This document shows, piece after piece, positions 50,950 to 59,446 of a DNA stretch of 64,000 nt (positions are counted from its first letter, which is position 1; each line of letters begins with the position of its first letter). The stretch spans positions 496,001-560,000 of the forward strand of contig NZ_JAVJQO010000004.1 in NCBI RefSeq assembly GCF_040218225.1, in the 5' to 3' direction. The notes below the pieces were generated by a model. It saw nothing but the letters and a program-made list of their open reading frames with translations, was not told where the DNA came from and searched no databases. The translations under genes were made by a program, and so were the position numbers. The stretch is from Gracilimonas sp. GTDB taxonomy: Bacteria; Bacteroidota; Rhodothermia; Balneolales; Balneolaceae.

Positions 50950-51671
50950 GCATGTCCGGGAAAGTAACAAGTCTGTTGGTGATGTTTATCACTTTGGGGG
51001 GCAGTATTATTGCCCAAACCCAGTCTTATGAGGCAGAATTCAGCGTGGGGTATTCATCAACTTCTGCAACAGATTTAAAAAAACTTCAGGCTGAAGTGAT
51101 CTCATCTCAAAATTTTGAGTATAAAGTTACAGACAACTTTCCGGCAACACCTTATCTGAATCTTGCCATATTTAAAAATTTAGAAGACGGGAATAGGGTT
51201 GGCTTGTTTTGGAGGTATCTATCAACCGGCGGGCGATTAACGGTAAGCGACTATTCCGGAACCCTGACGTCTGATCAAATACTTACCAATCATGAGATAG
51301 GCGCAGATCTAAATATTTATTTGAAAGAGTTCCCACAAAAACTTGTAAGACCATTCGTGGAGCTGCAAATTTCAGCATTACTGAGTCGTTTGGAAATGAA
51401 GGATAAAGCAGTAATTATAAATTCGGGAGAGCAGAGTGAAAGCCTGTCTTTAGTAGCTCAAAATGTTGCTATTACACCAAGCCTTGGATTTGAAGTTATA
51501 ATAAAAAATCATCCCATCAGGTTTAAGGCAGGGTATCTGATTGAGGTTACTCAATTTCCATTTCATTTGAAGGAAAACAGAGATGCCAAACTAAGGATTT
51601 CAAATGATAATACTGTTGGTCCGGGACTAACAGGGTTAAGAATAGGGGTTGGAAGCGCTATAGGATTTTAG
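50946..51671 (+). CDS. Outer-membrane beta-barrel-like protein
   Basis: A 241-residue secreted protein with a signal peptide (cleavage near IIAQ). The rest is made of amphipathic strands and ends in VGSAIGF, with the terminal Phe typical of barrels inserted by BamA. Family is not recognised. Translation is coupled to the fibronectin-type lipoprotein upstream (ATGA overlap). Its stop codon overlaps the stop of the convergent DUF72 gene by four bases. Confidence 0.78.
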   Translation: MSMSGKVTSLLVMFITLGGSIIAQTQSYEAEFSVGYSSTSATDLKKLQAEVISSQNFEYKVTDNFPATPYLNLAIFKNLEDGNRVGLFWRYLSTGGRLTVSDYSGTLTSDQILTNHEIGADLNIYLKEFPQKLVRPFVELQISALLSRLEMKDKAVIINSGEQSESLSLVAQNVAITPSLGFEVIIKNHPIRFKAGYLIEVTQFPFHLKENRDAKLRISNDNTVGPGLTGLRIGVGSAIGF

Positions 51672-52525
51672 AATAAACCTAATTGCTTATCCTGCTTGTT
51701 AGCGGGCCATTCAGGAAGTGGCGGGACATCAATAAGCCTCGAAAGCAGTTTGTGAAAATGTCGGCAAAGTTTGGGTTGATCAACTTTGTTTGGAGCGTGG
51801 ATAAAAACGTAGGGGTGAAGCCCTTCATCAATCCATTCAGCCACTATGATAGCCCACTCTTTTAGGTAGGGGTCGTTGTTAAGGATATCATTGGTACCCA
51901 CGTATCTTAATAGAGGTCGGGCACCGGTGGTATCGAATCGAACGGGTACTTTGGGTTTCTTCTTTTGCGCCTCTGCAATAGAAGATTCGATAGCTTTAAC
52001 CGAATGGAGTTTACGGGTGTCAAAAATAACCCGATCCACATCATAGCTTTTTAGTAGCGAAGTCAGGTTTCGTTCGTGTTTGCCGTGGTCAAAAAAGTCG
52101 CGATGCCGTACTTCCACGGCATAACTAAAGGTCTTTGGAAGAATAGAAAAGACATTTTCTAACTTATATAAATCCTGCGGACCAAAAGTATCTGGAAACT
52201 GTATCATGAAGGGGCCGACTTTCTCACGAATTGGTTCGAATAGCTTTACAAACGCAAGGGTATCCTTCTCAGCTTCCAGCATTTTACGTTCATGAGTCAA
52301 ATAGCGTGGGAATTTAAAGCAAAACTTAAATCCTTTCGGGGTCTGCTCGCCCCACTTCTTTATCACATCAGGGTCGGGCACGCTATAGAAAGTGGTATTT
52401 CCTTCTACCGCATTAAAAACAGAAGCATATTGAGATAAAAACTGTTCTGGTTTAGCATCATCAGAAAAGAAAGTCCCTTTCCATTCCTGAAGGCTCCAGA
52501 CAGTACAGCCAAGATGATATGGCAT
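51668..52525 (-). CDS. DUF72 (YecE-like) family protein
   Basis: A 285-residue TIM-barrel protein of the DUF72 family. It starts MPYHLGCTVWSLQEWKGTFF and has the family's FKFCFKFPRYLTHERKM, GPFMIQFPDTFGP and VFIHAPNKVDQPKLC segments. Function is unproven. The extreme C-terminus is QLGLF after a flexible Lys/Asp-rich linker. This fits the QLxLF motif by which repair proteins bind the DNA-polymerase sliding clamp, so contact with the clamp is possible. It converges on the barrel gene upstream with overlapping stops. Confidence 0.88.
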   Translation of the reverse strand: MPYHLGCTVWSLQEWKGTFFSDDAKPEQFLSQYASVFNAVEGNTTFYSVPDPDVIKKWGEQTPKGFKFCFKFPRYLTHERKMLEAEKDTLAFVKLFEPIREKVGPFMIQFPDTFGPQDLYKLENVFSILPKTFSYAVEVRHRDFFDHGKHERNLTSLLKSYDVDRVIFDTRKLHSVKAIESSIAEAQKKKPKVPVRFDTTGARPLLRYVGTNDILNNDPYLKEWAIIVAEWIDEGLHPYVFIHAPNKVDQPKLCRHFHKLLSRLIDVPPLPEWPANKQDKQLGLF

Positions 52526-52659
52526 TATCGTTTTTATCTTTTTAATCCGTTTGCTTTCAATTAACTTCGCAATTAACTAATTCCACCAATCAATTTCCAA
52601 GCCTTAAAGTTCAGAACGGGGAATGGAAAAACATTGATTTATCACAGAGCCAAAATAAG

Positions 52660-54360
52660 ATGCCATTTGAGACTTTAGATTATGCTGTTGTTGCCGGATA
52701 TATTTTATTAATGATTGCCGTTGCCTGGGCCGCGAAAGTACGTGGTCAGGAATCGCTGGACGATTTCTTCGCCGGTGGAAAAAACCTGCCCTGGTGGTTG
52801 GTTGGGGTTTCGATGGTGGCCACTACTTTTGCAGCAGATACTCCCCTTGCCATTACTGGAATTGTTGCAAAACAGGGAATAGCGGGAAATTGGTTTTGGT
52901 GGAACTGGATGATTTCAGGTATAGTGACTGTATTCATCTATGCCAAACTCTGGAAGCGAGCAGATGTGTTAACCGATGTTGAATTCATCGAGCTTCGCTA
53001 TGGCGGAAAGCCCGCAAGTTTTCTCCGAGGGTTTAGGGCTCTGTACTTTGCCTTTCCATTCAACTGTATCATTATGGGATGGGTAACGGTGGGGATGGCC
53101 AAAATCCTTACTGTAGTTACTGGCGCTGACCAATGGATTGCCATCCTGGTTTTATATGGACTGATTGCCATTTATATTGCCATCTCCGGTTTGTGGGGAG
53201 TTATTGTAACCGACTTCGTACAATTCATTCTTGCAATGATCGGCACAATTGCGTTAGCCTATTTTGCGGTCGATCATGTTGGCGGGCTTTCGGAGTTAAA
53301 GTCACAGCTTGGAGATGTTGCTAATTATGATGTGCTCAGCTTCAATCCATTTACCAATCCAGAAATTGCTTTAACCACAGCGCTTATTTGGTTGGGGATG
53401 AACTGGTGGGCTGCCTGGTATCCCGGAGCGGAGCCTGGAGGAGGAGGTTATATTGCCCAGCGGATGTTCTCTGCCAAAGATGAAAAAAATGCGGTAGGCG
53501 GAACCCTGCTTTTCAATATTCTGATGTACGCTGTTCGCCCATGGCCCTGGATTTTAGTGGGGCTTGTGGCTCTTGTAGTATTCCCCGGACTTGAAGACCC
53601 TGAAACCGGCTATCCATTGATGATGCTTGAAGTTCTTCCCGTGGGGTGGATGGGGTTGCTCATGGTTGCTTTTCTTTCCGCGTTTGTATCAACAATATCA
53701 ACTCAGCTTAATTGGGGTACTTCCTATGTGGTAAACGATTTCTATAAGCGGTTCATTAAAACAGAAGAGGAATTTGAAAACAAAGCGAAAGCACAGTCAC
53801 ATTATGTATTTATTTCCCGAATAGCCACCTTACTTATGGCCGCGTTAGGTGTGGGAGTTTCCTATTTCTTTGATTCTGTGTCTGGTGGCTGGGAGTTTAT
53901 TCTCTCATTAAGTGCCGGAATTGGCGGGGTATTATTGCTTCGATGGTTCTGGTGGAGAATAAACGCATGGAGCGAAATAACGGCAATGATCGCCGCTTTT
54001 ATTGGAGCTGTTTTCTGCAATCAAATGGGGTATGATTTTTCGGGAAGCATGATCTTCACCACTTTATTTTCTACGGTGGCATGGCTGAGTGCTACTTTTG
54101 TGACCAAGCCAGAGTCTGAACAAACGCTTAAAAAGTTTTATGCCAAGGTAACACCAATGGGAAGCTGGTCGGGATACCGGAATGGCAAACACTCAACCGA
54201 TCGCTTGCTTCCACAGCTTATTAACATTGTAATGTCATTATTGGCCATCTTCTTTTTCCTTTATGGCTTGGGACAGATTTTCTTCTTCAATGTTGGAACA
54301 GGGATTGGTTTCCTGCTGGGAGGCTGTATTTTTGTTTACGCTGTGGTGAAGAAGATTTAG
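52660..54360 (+). CDS. Sodium:solute symporter family (SSS) transporter
   Basis: A 566-residue transporter with about 13 membrane helices. Motifs include FFAGGKNLPWWLVGVSMVATTFAADTPLAITGIVAK, GLWGVIVTDFVQFILAMIG and the late AFVSTISTQLNWGTSYVVNDFYKRF. These are typical of the SSS family, which uses the sodium gradient to bring in sugars, amino acids or organic acids. The substrate is unknown. It has no dedicated partner gene and is separated from padR by 87 bases containing the padR operator candidate. Confidence 0.92.
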   Translation: MPFETLDYAVVAGYILLMIAVAWAAKVRGQESLDDFFAGGKNLPWWLVGVSMVATTFAADTPLAITGIVAKQGIAGNWFWWNWMISGIVTVFIYAKLWKRADVLTDVEFIELRYGGKPASFLRGFRALYFAFPFNCIIMGWVTVGMAKILTVVTGADQWIAILVLYGLIAIYIAISGLWGVIVTDFVQFILAMIGTIALAYFAVDHVGGLSELKSQLGDVANYDVLSFNPFTNPEIALTTALIWLGMNWWAAWYPGAEPGGGGYIAQRMFSAKDEKNAVGGTLLFNILMYAVRPWPWILVGLVALVVFPGLEDPETGYPLMMLEVLPVGWMGLLMVAFLSAFVSTISTQLNWGTSYVVNDFYKRFIKTEEEFENKAKAQSHYVFISRIATLLMAALGVGVSYFFDSVSGGWEFILSLSAGIGGVLLLRWFWWRINAWSEITAMIAAFIGAVFCNQMGYDFSGSMIFTTLFSTVAWLSATFVTKPESEQTLKKFYAKVTPMGSWSGYRNGKHSTDRLLPQLINIVMSLLAIFFFLYGLGQIFFFNVGTGIGFLLGGCIFVYAVVKKI

Positions 54361-54417
54361 ACAGCACCTTTTCAACAAAAAGATAAAATTTTTGAAACCT
54401 ATCTGGGAGGATAACGT

Positions 54418-54442
54418 ATTTGTTCTAAATTTTAAAACAAAT
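54418..54442 (+). promoter_or_regulatory. Candidate PadR operator palindrome
   Basis: ATTTGTT and AACAAAT flank an 11-base AT-rich spacer, and the 25-base site is symmetric at 22 positions. It ends five bases before the padR ATG (54448). Autorepression by the PadR protein is the simplest reading. Confidence 0.6.
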
Positions 54443-54447
54443 GTATT

Positions 54448-54786
54448 ATGGATATTCTTTCTCGCATGGAAGAGCTGATACTTCTTTCCGTATGGAAGCT
54501 GCAGGATGAGGCTTATGGTCTGGAAATCAGGCTACATCTTTCTGAAATACTGGATCATGATTTATCAGTGGGTGCGGTATATGTTCCGCTAAAGCGCTTA
54601 AAAAAAAGAGGATTTTTAGATTCATGGGATAGTGAGCCCACGGAGGAACGAGGGGGTCGATCCAAGCGCTTTTACAAGCTCTCAAAAAAAGGATTAAATG
54701 CGCTTCAACAAGTCAGAACAGTTCAGGAAAATGCCTGGTCTGACTTACCAGATTTGGGTTTAGGCTGGGTCCCTTCAAAAAACTGA
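54448..54786 (+). CDS. PadR family transcriptional regulator
   Basis: A 112-residue winged-helix repressor. It starts MDILSRMEELILLSVWKLQDEAYGLEIRLHL and continues with AVYVPLKRLKKRGFLDSW and RSKRFYKLSKKGLNAL, the recognition helix and wing. It lacks a long C-terminal dimerisation domain, as in the short subfamily 2. It lies three bases before the ABC permease gene, which has the N-terminal extension found in PadR-linked permeases, so it most likely controls that transporter. The palindrome at 54418-54442 is the probable binding site. Confidence 0.92.
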   Translation: MDILSRMEELILLSVWKLQDEAYGLEIRLHLSEILDHDLSVGAVYVPLKRLKKRGFLDSWDSEPTEERGGRSKRFYKLSKKGLNALQQVRTVQENAWSDLPDLGLGWVPSKN

Positions 54787-54789
54787 CGT

Positions 54790-57405
54790 ATGCCTGACCA
54801 TAAAAACATCATAACAAAAATATTAGATGAACTTCTGCCTCCGGATCTCCATCACCTGATCGGAGACCTGGAAGAAGAGTTTAATTTAAACAAAGAAAGA
54901 GAGGGGTTGGCTCAGGCTCGATGGTATTTTTGGTCTCAGCTGGTTCGTTCTTTCCCCTGGTTTTTTGTTCAATCTCTAACATGGAACATGGAAATGATTT
55001 ACAACTATCTGAAAGTAACCTGGAGAAACCTTAAAAAGCATACCGGCTTTTCACTAATTAATGTACTGGGGCTGGCAGCAAGTATGTCGGTCTGCCTGCT
55101 CATTATTTTGTTTTTGATTGATCAGCGAAGTTATGATCGGTTCCATAGCAAAAGTGACCAAATTGTAAGGGTAACCATAGATTTTAAGTCACCCTCGAAT
55201 AACGAAAGCAGTTTGTATGCTACAACACCTGCTTCGCTTGCTGAAAAGCTTGAAACGGATTACCCTGAGGTAGAGGAAGCGCTTCAGGTTCGGGGAAATT
55301 ATGATGGTGAATTCAAGCATGGTGAGAAGGTGATTCCCCTGCAGGGTTTCTATGCAGATGAAGATTTTTTATCTGTTTTTGATTTTGAATTGATTTCCGG
55401 TGACCGTGCTTCTGCTCTAAATGAACCTGGCCAGGTTTTGCTTACTCCTGAAAGTGCTCAGAAATTGTTCGGTGACGAGGAGGCCCTGGGTAAAACCATT
55501 ACCGGACTTGGCGATCGGGATTATGTGGTTTCAGGTATTATCAATGATGATGTAAGAACGCACTTTACTTTTGAAATCATTGCTTCACATAAAACTCTGG
55601 AAGCCAACACAGCCTCTCAGGAAATGTTAAATAGCTGGACGAGTAGTGTCTACGATTCCTACACATATCTGTTGATGAAGAAAGGAATAGATACAGAGGC
55701 GTTTGAGGAGAAAATTCAAACAATAATAGCCAGTGATTACAACGACCCTGAAGGAGAAAGTGTAATGGCATCAATGATCATCCAACCATTGACTAAAATT
55801 AACCTTGGTCCGGCCTTATCTAACGAAATAGGTATGGTAGTACCTAATTTTTTTGGATGGGTTTTTATCGGTTTTGCTATCATCATTATACTAATCGCCG
55901 GGTTTAACTATGTAAGTCTGACAATAGCACGATCACTTAACCGGGGGAAAGAAGTAGGGGTTCGGAAAGTGCTGGGTGCTCATCGGCTGAGCGTAATCAA
56001 ACAGTTTTTGTTCGAGTCGGTGGTAATTACCACTATAGCTCTTTGTTTTGCAGTTTTGATTCTTAGGTTTCTACTACCTGAGTTCAATAGCTTATTCTTT
56101 ATCAGTTTTACTGAGAATCAGATAGAAATGGATCTTCTGGCAAATTATGGGGTAATAGCTGTCTTTATATGCTTTAGTATTATGGTAGGTGTTTTTGCCG
56201 GTATCTATCCTTCCCTCTATCTGTCGTCATTTCAGCCGGCCAGCGTACTGAAAGGAATTTTTTCCACAGGCAACCGGCTTTCCGGTCAAACATTAAAGAA
56301 AACACTTACGGTGGGTCAGTTTACCTTTTCACTGATATTTATCATTACTTCCTTTATTCTTTTTCAGCAGTTTAAATTTATGGGAGAGACTGATTATGGC
56401 TTCAATCGTGAGAACATTGTAAATATAGCTCTCCAGGATATTTCACTTGATCAATTAAAGTATGAGCTGGAAAACATGCCGGAAGTGCAATCGGTAGCAG
56501 GAGCCTCTGTCGTACCGGCATTGGGTTCTATTCGGGGAGTTTGGCTGGAATCAGATTTGATAGAAGAACGTCTTCGGGCCCATTCATTTTTAACCGATGA
56601 AAACTATATCCAAACGATGGGGTTGAATCTGTTGGCAGGTCGAAACTTCAACCCGGAAATCTCCATGGATACTGCAAACGCCGTAATTATTAGTGATCAG
56701 GCTGTTGCACAACTAGGTTTTGAAAGCCCTCAGGATGCTTTGACCAAAGAAGTAACCATCAATGATGAAGACTATGAAATAGTGGGAGTGATTGAGAACT
56801 TCATTTCTGCTGATCCTATGCGGGCTGGAGATCCCATTGTAATGTTTTACAGGCCCGACATTACGTACTATGCGGTTGTCAAAACAAAAGCGGGCTCAAC
56901 AGGTGATTTTCTACAAAACCTGGAAGAAAGCTGGTTAACAATGAATAGTCTTTATTCATTGAAGTACAAAGTTTTTGACGAACAATTAAAGGAAAGCCCT
57001 CAGCTGATAGTATTTGTTGACTTCATAAAAATTCTGGGACTTATAGCCGGGTTTTCAATTTTGATATCCTGCCTGGGCTTGTTAGGAATGGCTATGTATT
57101 CAGCAGAAAACAGGGTGAAAGAAATTGGTATTCGGAAAGTATTAGGTGCCTCCGTACAAAATATTGTGGTGCTGCTATCTAAGGAATATCTTGTATTGAT
57201 TGCAATCGCTCTATCCATAGGAATACCACTCTCATGGTTCATTAATAACCTGTGGATGCAGCTGGTAACTAATAAGGTTGGTCTTCAGCCGGCCGTATTT
57301 GTATTCGGATCGATCGCCGTATTGGGGCTGGCAGTGATAACTATTGGTTCTCAGGCTTTCAAAGCAGCGCGGACGAACTCCATCGATAACTTAAGAAGCG
57401 AATAG
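54790..57405 (+). CDS. FtsX/MacB-type ABC permease with PadR-associated prefix domain
   Basis: An 871-residue membrane protein. The first 80 or so residues (LLPPDLHHLIGDLEEEFNL, WYFWSQLVRSFPWFF) are the permease-prefix domain found in proteins encoded after padR genes. Two MacB_PCD periplasmic domains and two FtsX blocks follow. The FtsX blocks show RGKEVGVRKVLGAHRLSVIKQFL and RVKEIGIRKVLGASVQNIVVLLS, with about eight helices overall. Such permeases export peptides or sense cell-wall drugs with a separate ATPase. No ATPase gene is adjacent, so a shared or distant one must be used. A weak terminator follows. Confidence 0.92.
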   Translation: MPDHKNIITKILDELLPPDLHHLIGDLEEEFNLNKEREGLAQARWYFWSQLVRSFPWFFVQSLTWNMEMIYNYLKVTWRNLKKHTGFSLINVLGLAASMSVCLLIILFLIDQRSYDRFHSKSDQIVRVTIDFKSPSNNESSLYATTPASLAEKLETDYPEVEEALQVRGNYDGEFKHGEKVIPLQGFYADEDFLSVFDFELISGDRASALNEPGQVLLTPESAQKLFGDEEALGKTITGLGDRDYVVSGIINDDVRTHFTFEIIASHKTLEANTASQEMLNSWTSSVYDSYTYLLMKKGIDTEAFEEKIQTIIASDYNDPEGESVMASMIIQPLTKINLGPALSNEIGMVVPNFFGWVFIGFAIIIILIAGFNYVSLTIARSLNRGKEVGVRKVLGAHRLSVIKQFLFESVVITTIALCFAVLILRFLLPEFNSLFFISFTENQIEMDLLANYGVIAVFICFSIMVGVFAGIYPSLYLSSFQPASVLKGIFSTGNRLSGQTLKKTLTVGQFTFSLIFIITSFILFQQFKFMGETDYGFNRENIVNIALQDISLDQLKYELENMPEVQSVAGASVVPALGSIRGVWLESDLIEERLRAHSFLTDENYIQTMGLNLLAGRNFNPEISMDTANAVIISDQAVAQLGFESPQDALTKEVTINDEDYEIVGVIENFISADPMRAGDPIVMFYRPDITYYAVVKTKAGSTGDFLQNLEESWLTMNSLYSLKYKVFDEQLKESPQLIVFVDFIKILGLIAGFSILISCLGLLGMAMYSAENRVKEIGIRKVLGASVQNIVVLLSKEYLVLIAIALSIGIPLSWFINNLWMQLVTNKVGLQPAVFVFGSIAVLGLAVITIGSQAFKAARTNSIDNLRSE

Positions 57406-57485
57406 CAAAAAATTGGAGTTGATCGGACAATCTATTTAACAACCATCTGGTTTAAGTCGATAAAAGTCATAAAAACATTATAGAT

Positions 57486-57510
57486 ATAAAGACGAAAGCT
57501 TTATTTTTTT
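57486..57510 (+). terminator. Weak terminator after the permease gene
   Basis: ATAAAG (57486-57491) pairs with CTTTAT (57499-57504) around a seven-base loop, and a run of T follows. The stem is short, so the call is tentative. Confidence 0.42.
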
Positions 57511-57569
57511 AATGTATGGAAATATTTTAAATGACTTTTCCGGCTTTAGGTTAACTGCTTGGTTGAATA

Positions 57570-59042
57570 ATGATTAGAAATTTTCTCGTAAGGATTAAGC
57601 TATTATTATTGGCTTTTATTTTACCGTGGGCTTTGTGTAGTGCCCCGGGAAACGCTCAGGCTACTTCTGATTCTCTCTGGACCTTTTCCGAAATCCGCTC
57701 CGATACCAACGGCGACCATAAGCTTGACTACCTTGGCCAAAAAGTGACCATCACGGGTATTGCTAACATAGGCACCGGCTTGCTTCATGAACACTATTTG
57801 CAAGCTTTTGTTCAGAACGATTCGGCTGGAATGTCGATTTTCGCAATGGAAATCGAAACTCCGTTTGAAGTCGGGGACAGCATAGTGGCGACAGGGATGA
57901 TCGAACGATACAACGGGCTCGCAGAGGTTCATATTGATTCATACAAGGTATTCAAGACTTCATCCCCGATAAAGATAAACTTCTTATCTGACGCCATTGA
58001 AGCGCCGCAGAATTACCTTGGAATGTTGGTTAAGGGGGAAGGGAAAGTCATAGAAAAAGGCAGCACCTTTAACGGAAAGTATGTGCGTATTTCATCCGAA
58101 GGTTCATCAAAAAGTATGATGGTATACGTTTCAAATTTTCACCGTCTCTTTGATGAGTTCGAGTTCGATGTTCTTCAGGTTGGTGACAGGATTTCGGTTG
58201 AAGGAATTATTACAGAGTATAACCCAGAGTTTCCGGAAGAAAGAACGTTTAAATTATTTCTAAGAACTCCGGAGGACCTTGACTTTAAGGGAATTCCCCA
58301 GTTCTATCTTTACCTGATAGCCGCGACCTCCACTTTTTTCATGATCCTGATTGTTGGGTGGGTAATAGTTTTAAAGAGAAGCGTAAAATCCAAAACAAAA
58401 GAAATAAAGGCTTCTTTAGAACAGAAAGAGGTATTACTCCGTGAAATTCATCATCGCGTAAAGAATAGCCTGACGATAGTTTCGGGACTTATAGAGCTGC
58501 AGGAAGGGAGCACAGAAAGTCAGGAAGCAAAAGACGTGCTGCAAAACAGTCAGGCACGCATACAATCAGTGGCGTTAATTCACGAGAAACTATACAAAAC
58601 AGAGTCGCTTTCAGAAATACAGCTCAATAACTACATCAATGATTTGGTGCAGGCTATTCATGGAACGTTCTCCGATTATAAAGAAGCCGTGGACCTCAAT
58701 TTTGAACTGGAAGAGGTTTTTTTGGAGACAGATCGGGTGATTCCTTGTGGACTACTCATTAATGAACTGGTGGTGAATGCATTCAAACATGCATTTAGTA
58801 AAAACAAGAAGGGACGGCTTGATGTTATTCTGAAAAAAGAGGCAGGGGAAATTATTTTGACTGTTTCAGACAATGGGCCTGGATTACCCAAAGACTTTGA
58901 CCCCAAAACCGACGAAAGTCTGGGCTCAATGCTGATCGATTCATTTGCCTCTCAACTGGATGCCAGCATGAAAGTAAGCAACAAAACGAGTGGAGGAGCC
59001 GAGTATATTTTTAAATTTCCTTCAGAAAATAAAACTGACTAA
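57570..59042 (+). CDS. Sensor histidine kinase (HisKA_2 type) with secreted OB-fold-like sensor
   Basis: A 490-residue kinase. A signal or first membrane helix (about 8-26) and an extracytoplasmic sensor (about 35-240) contain two strand patterns (VTITGIANIGTGLLHEHYLQAFVQNDSAG and VKGEGKVIEKGSTF...) like the OB-fold domains in YhcR/DNA-binding-like proteins. The second membrane helix is near 248-268. The HisKA_2 box EIHHRVKNSLTIVSGLIELQ has the phospho-acceptor at H294 or H295. The ATPase has IPCGLLINELVVNAFKHAF and DNGPGLP. No response regulator is encoded nearby, so it is an orphan. The ligand could be a nucleic acid or small molecule; this is inference. Confidence 0.9.
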   Translation: MIRNFLVRIKLLLLAFILPWALCSAPGNAQATSDSLWTFSEIRSDTNGDHKLDYLGQKVTITGIANIGTGLLHEHYLQAFVQNDSAGMSIFAMEIETPFEVGDSIVATGMIERYNGLAEVHIDSYKVFKTSSPIKINFLSDAIEAPQNYLGMLVKGEGKVIEKGSTFNGKYVRISSEGSSKSMMVYVSNFHRLFDEFEFDVLQVGDRISVEGIITEYNPEFPEERTFKLFLRTPEDLDFKGIPQFYLYLIAATSTFFMILIVGWVIVLKRSVKSKTKEIKASLEQKEVLLREIHHRVKNSLTIVSGLIELQEGSTESQEAKDVLQNSQARIQSVALIHEKLYKTESLSEIQLNNYINDLVQAIHGTFSDYKEAVDLNFELEEVFLETDRVIPCGLLINELVVNAFKHAFSKNKKGRLDVILKKEAGEIILTVSDNGPGLPKDFDPKTDESLGSMLIDSFASQLDASMKVSNKTSGGAEYIFKFPSENKTD

Positions 59043-59446
59043 CGATCTTCTTTACGGTACACAAATTTCAATCCGGACCAGTCTTCGTCCACGGCACATA
59101 CCTTCACATCAACAAGGCCAATTTGAAGGCCAAGTGAACGCACTTCGTTTCCGGTGATGTCGGTGTCAACCTTAGATGACTTCTTAATCCAGGAAACCCA
59201 TAAAGTGCCATCTTTTGCTAATTTTTCTTTAAGGGGAGGAAAGAAATTGTTCAGCTCTTCTTCGTTTCTGCAAAACACATGAATAAAATCTATGAGATCG
59301 TGATAGTTGTTGTCTACAAGAGTGACATCATCGGGAAAATCACCTAGTATTTCTAAGATGTGCTTTGGCTGATTGACAAGAAAAACGGAATAACCGGGCT
59401 TAATGCCAAGTTTTTTCAGGAGAGGTGTTCCTGAATAGCCAGCCAT
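59039..59446 (-). CDS. DUF3052-like protein
   Basis: A 135-residue cytoplasmic alpha/beta protein. It has GTPLLKKLGIKPGYSVFLVN, FIHVFCRNEEELNNFFPPLKEKLAKDGTLWVSWIKKSS and VDVKVCAVDEDWSGLKFVYRKEDR. These are the recurring parts of the DUF3052 family, whose members have no known function. It starts on the last base of the stop of the preceding SirB1-like gene (TGATG), so translation is coupled. Its own stop overlaps the convergent histidine kinase stop. Confidence 0.83.
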   Translation of the reverse strand: MAGYSGTPLLKKLGIKPGYSVFLVNQPKHILEILGDFPDDVTLVDNNYHDLIDFIHVFCRNEEELNNFFPPLKEKLAKDGTLWVSWIKKSSKVDTDITGNEVRSLGLQIGLVDVKVCAVDEDWSGLKFVYRKEDR

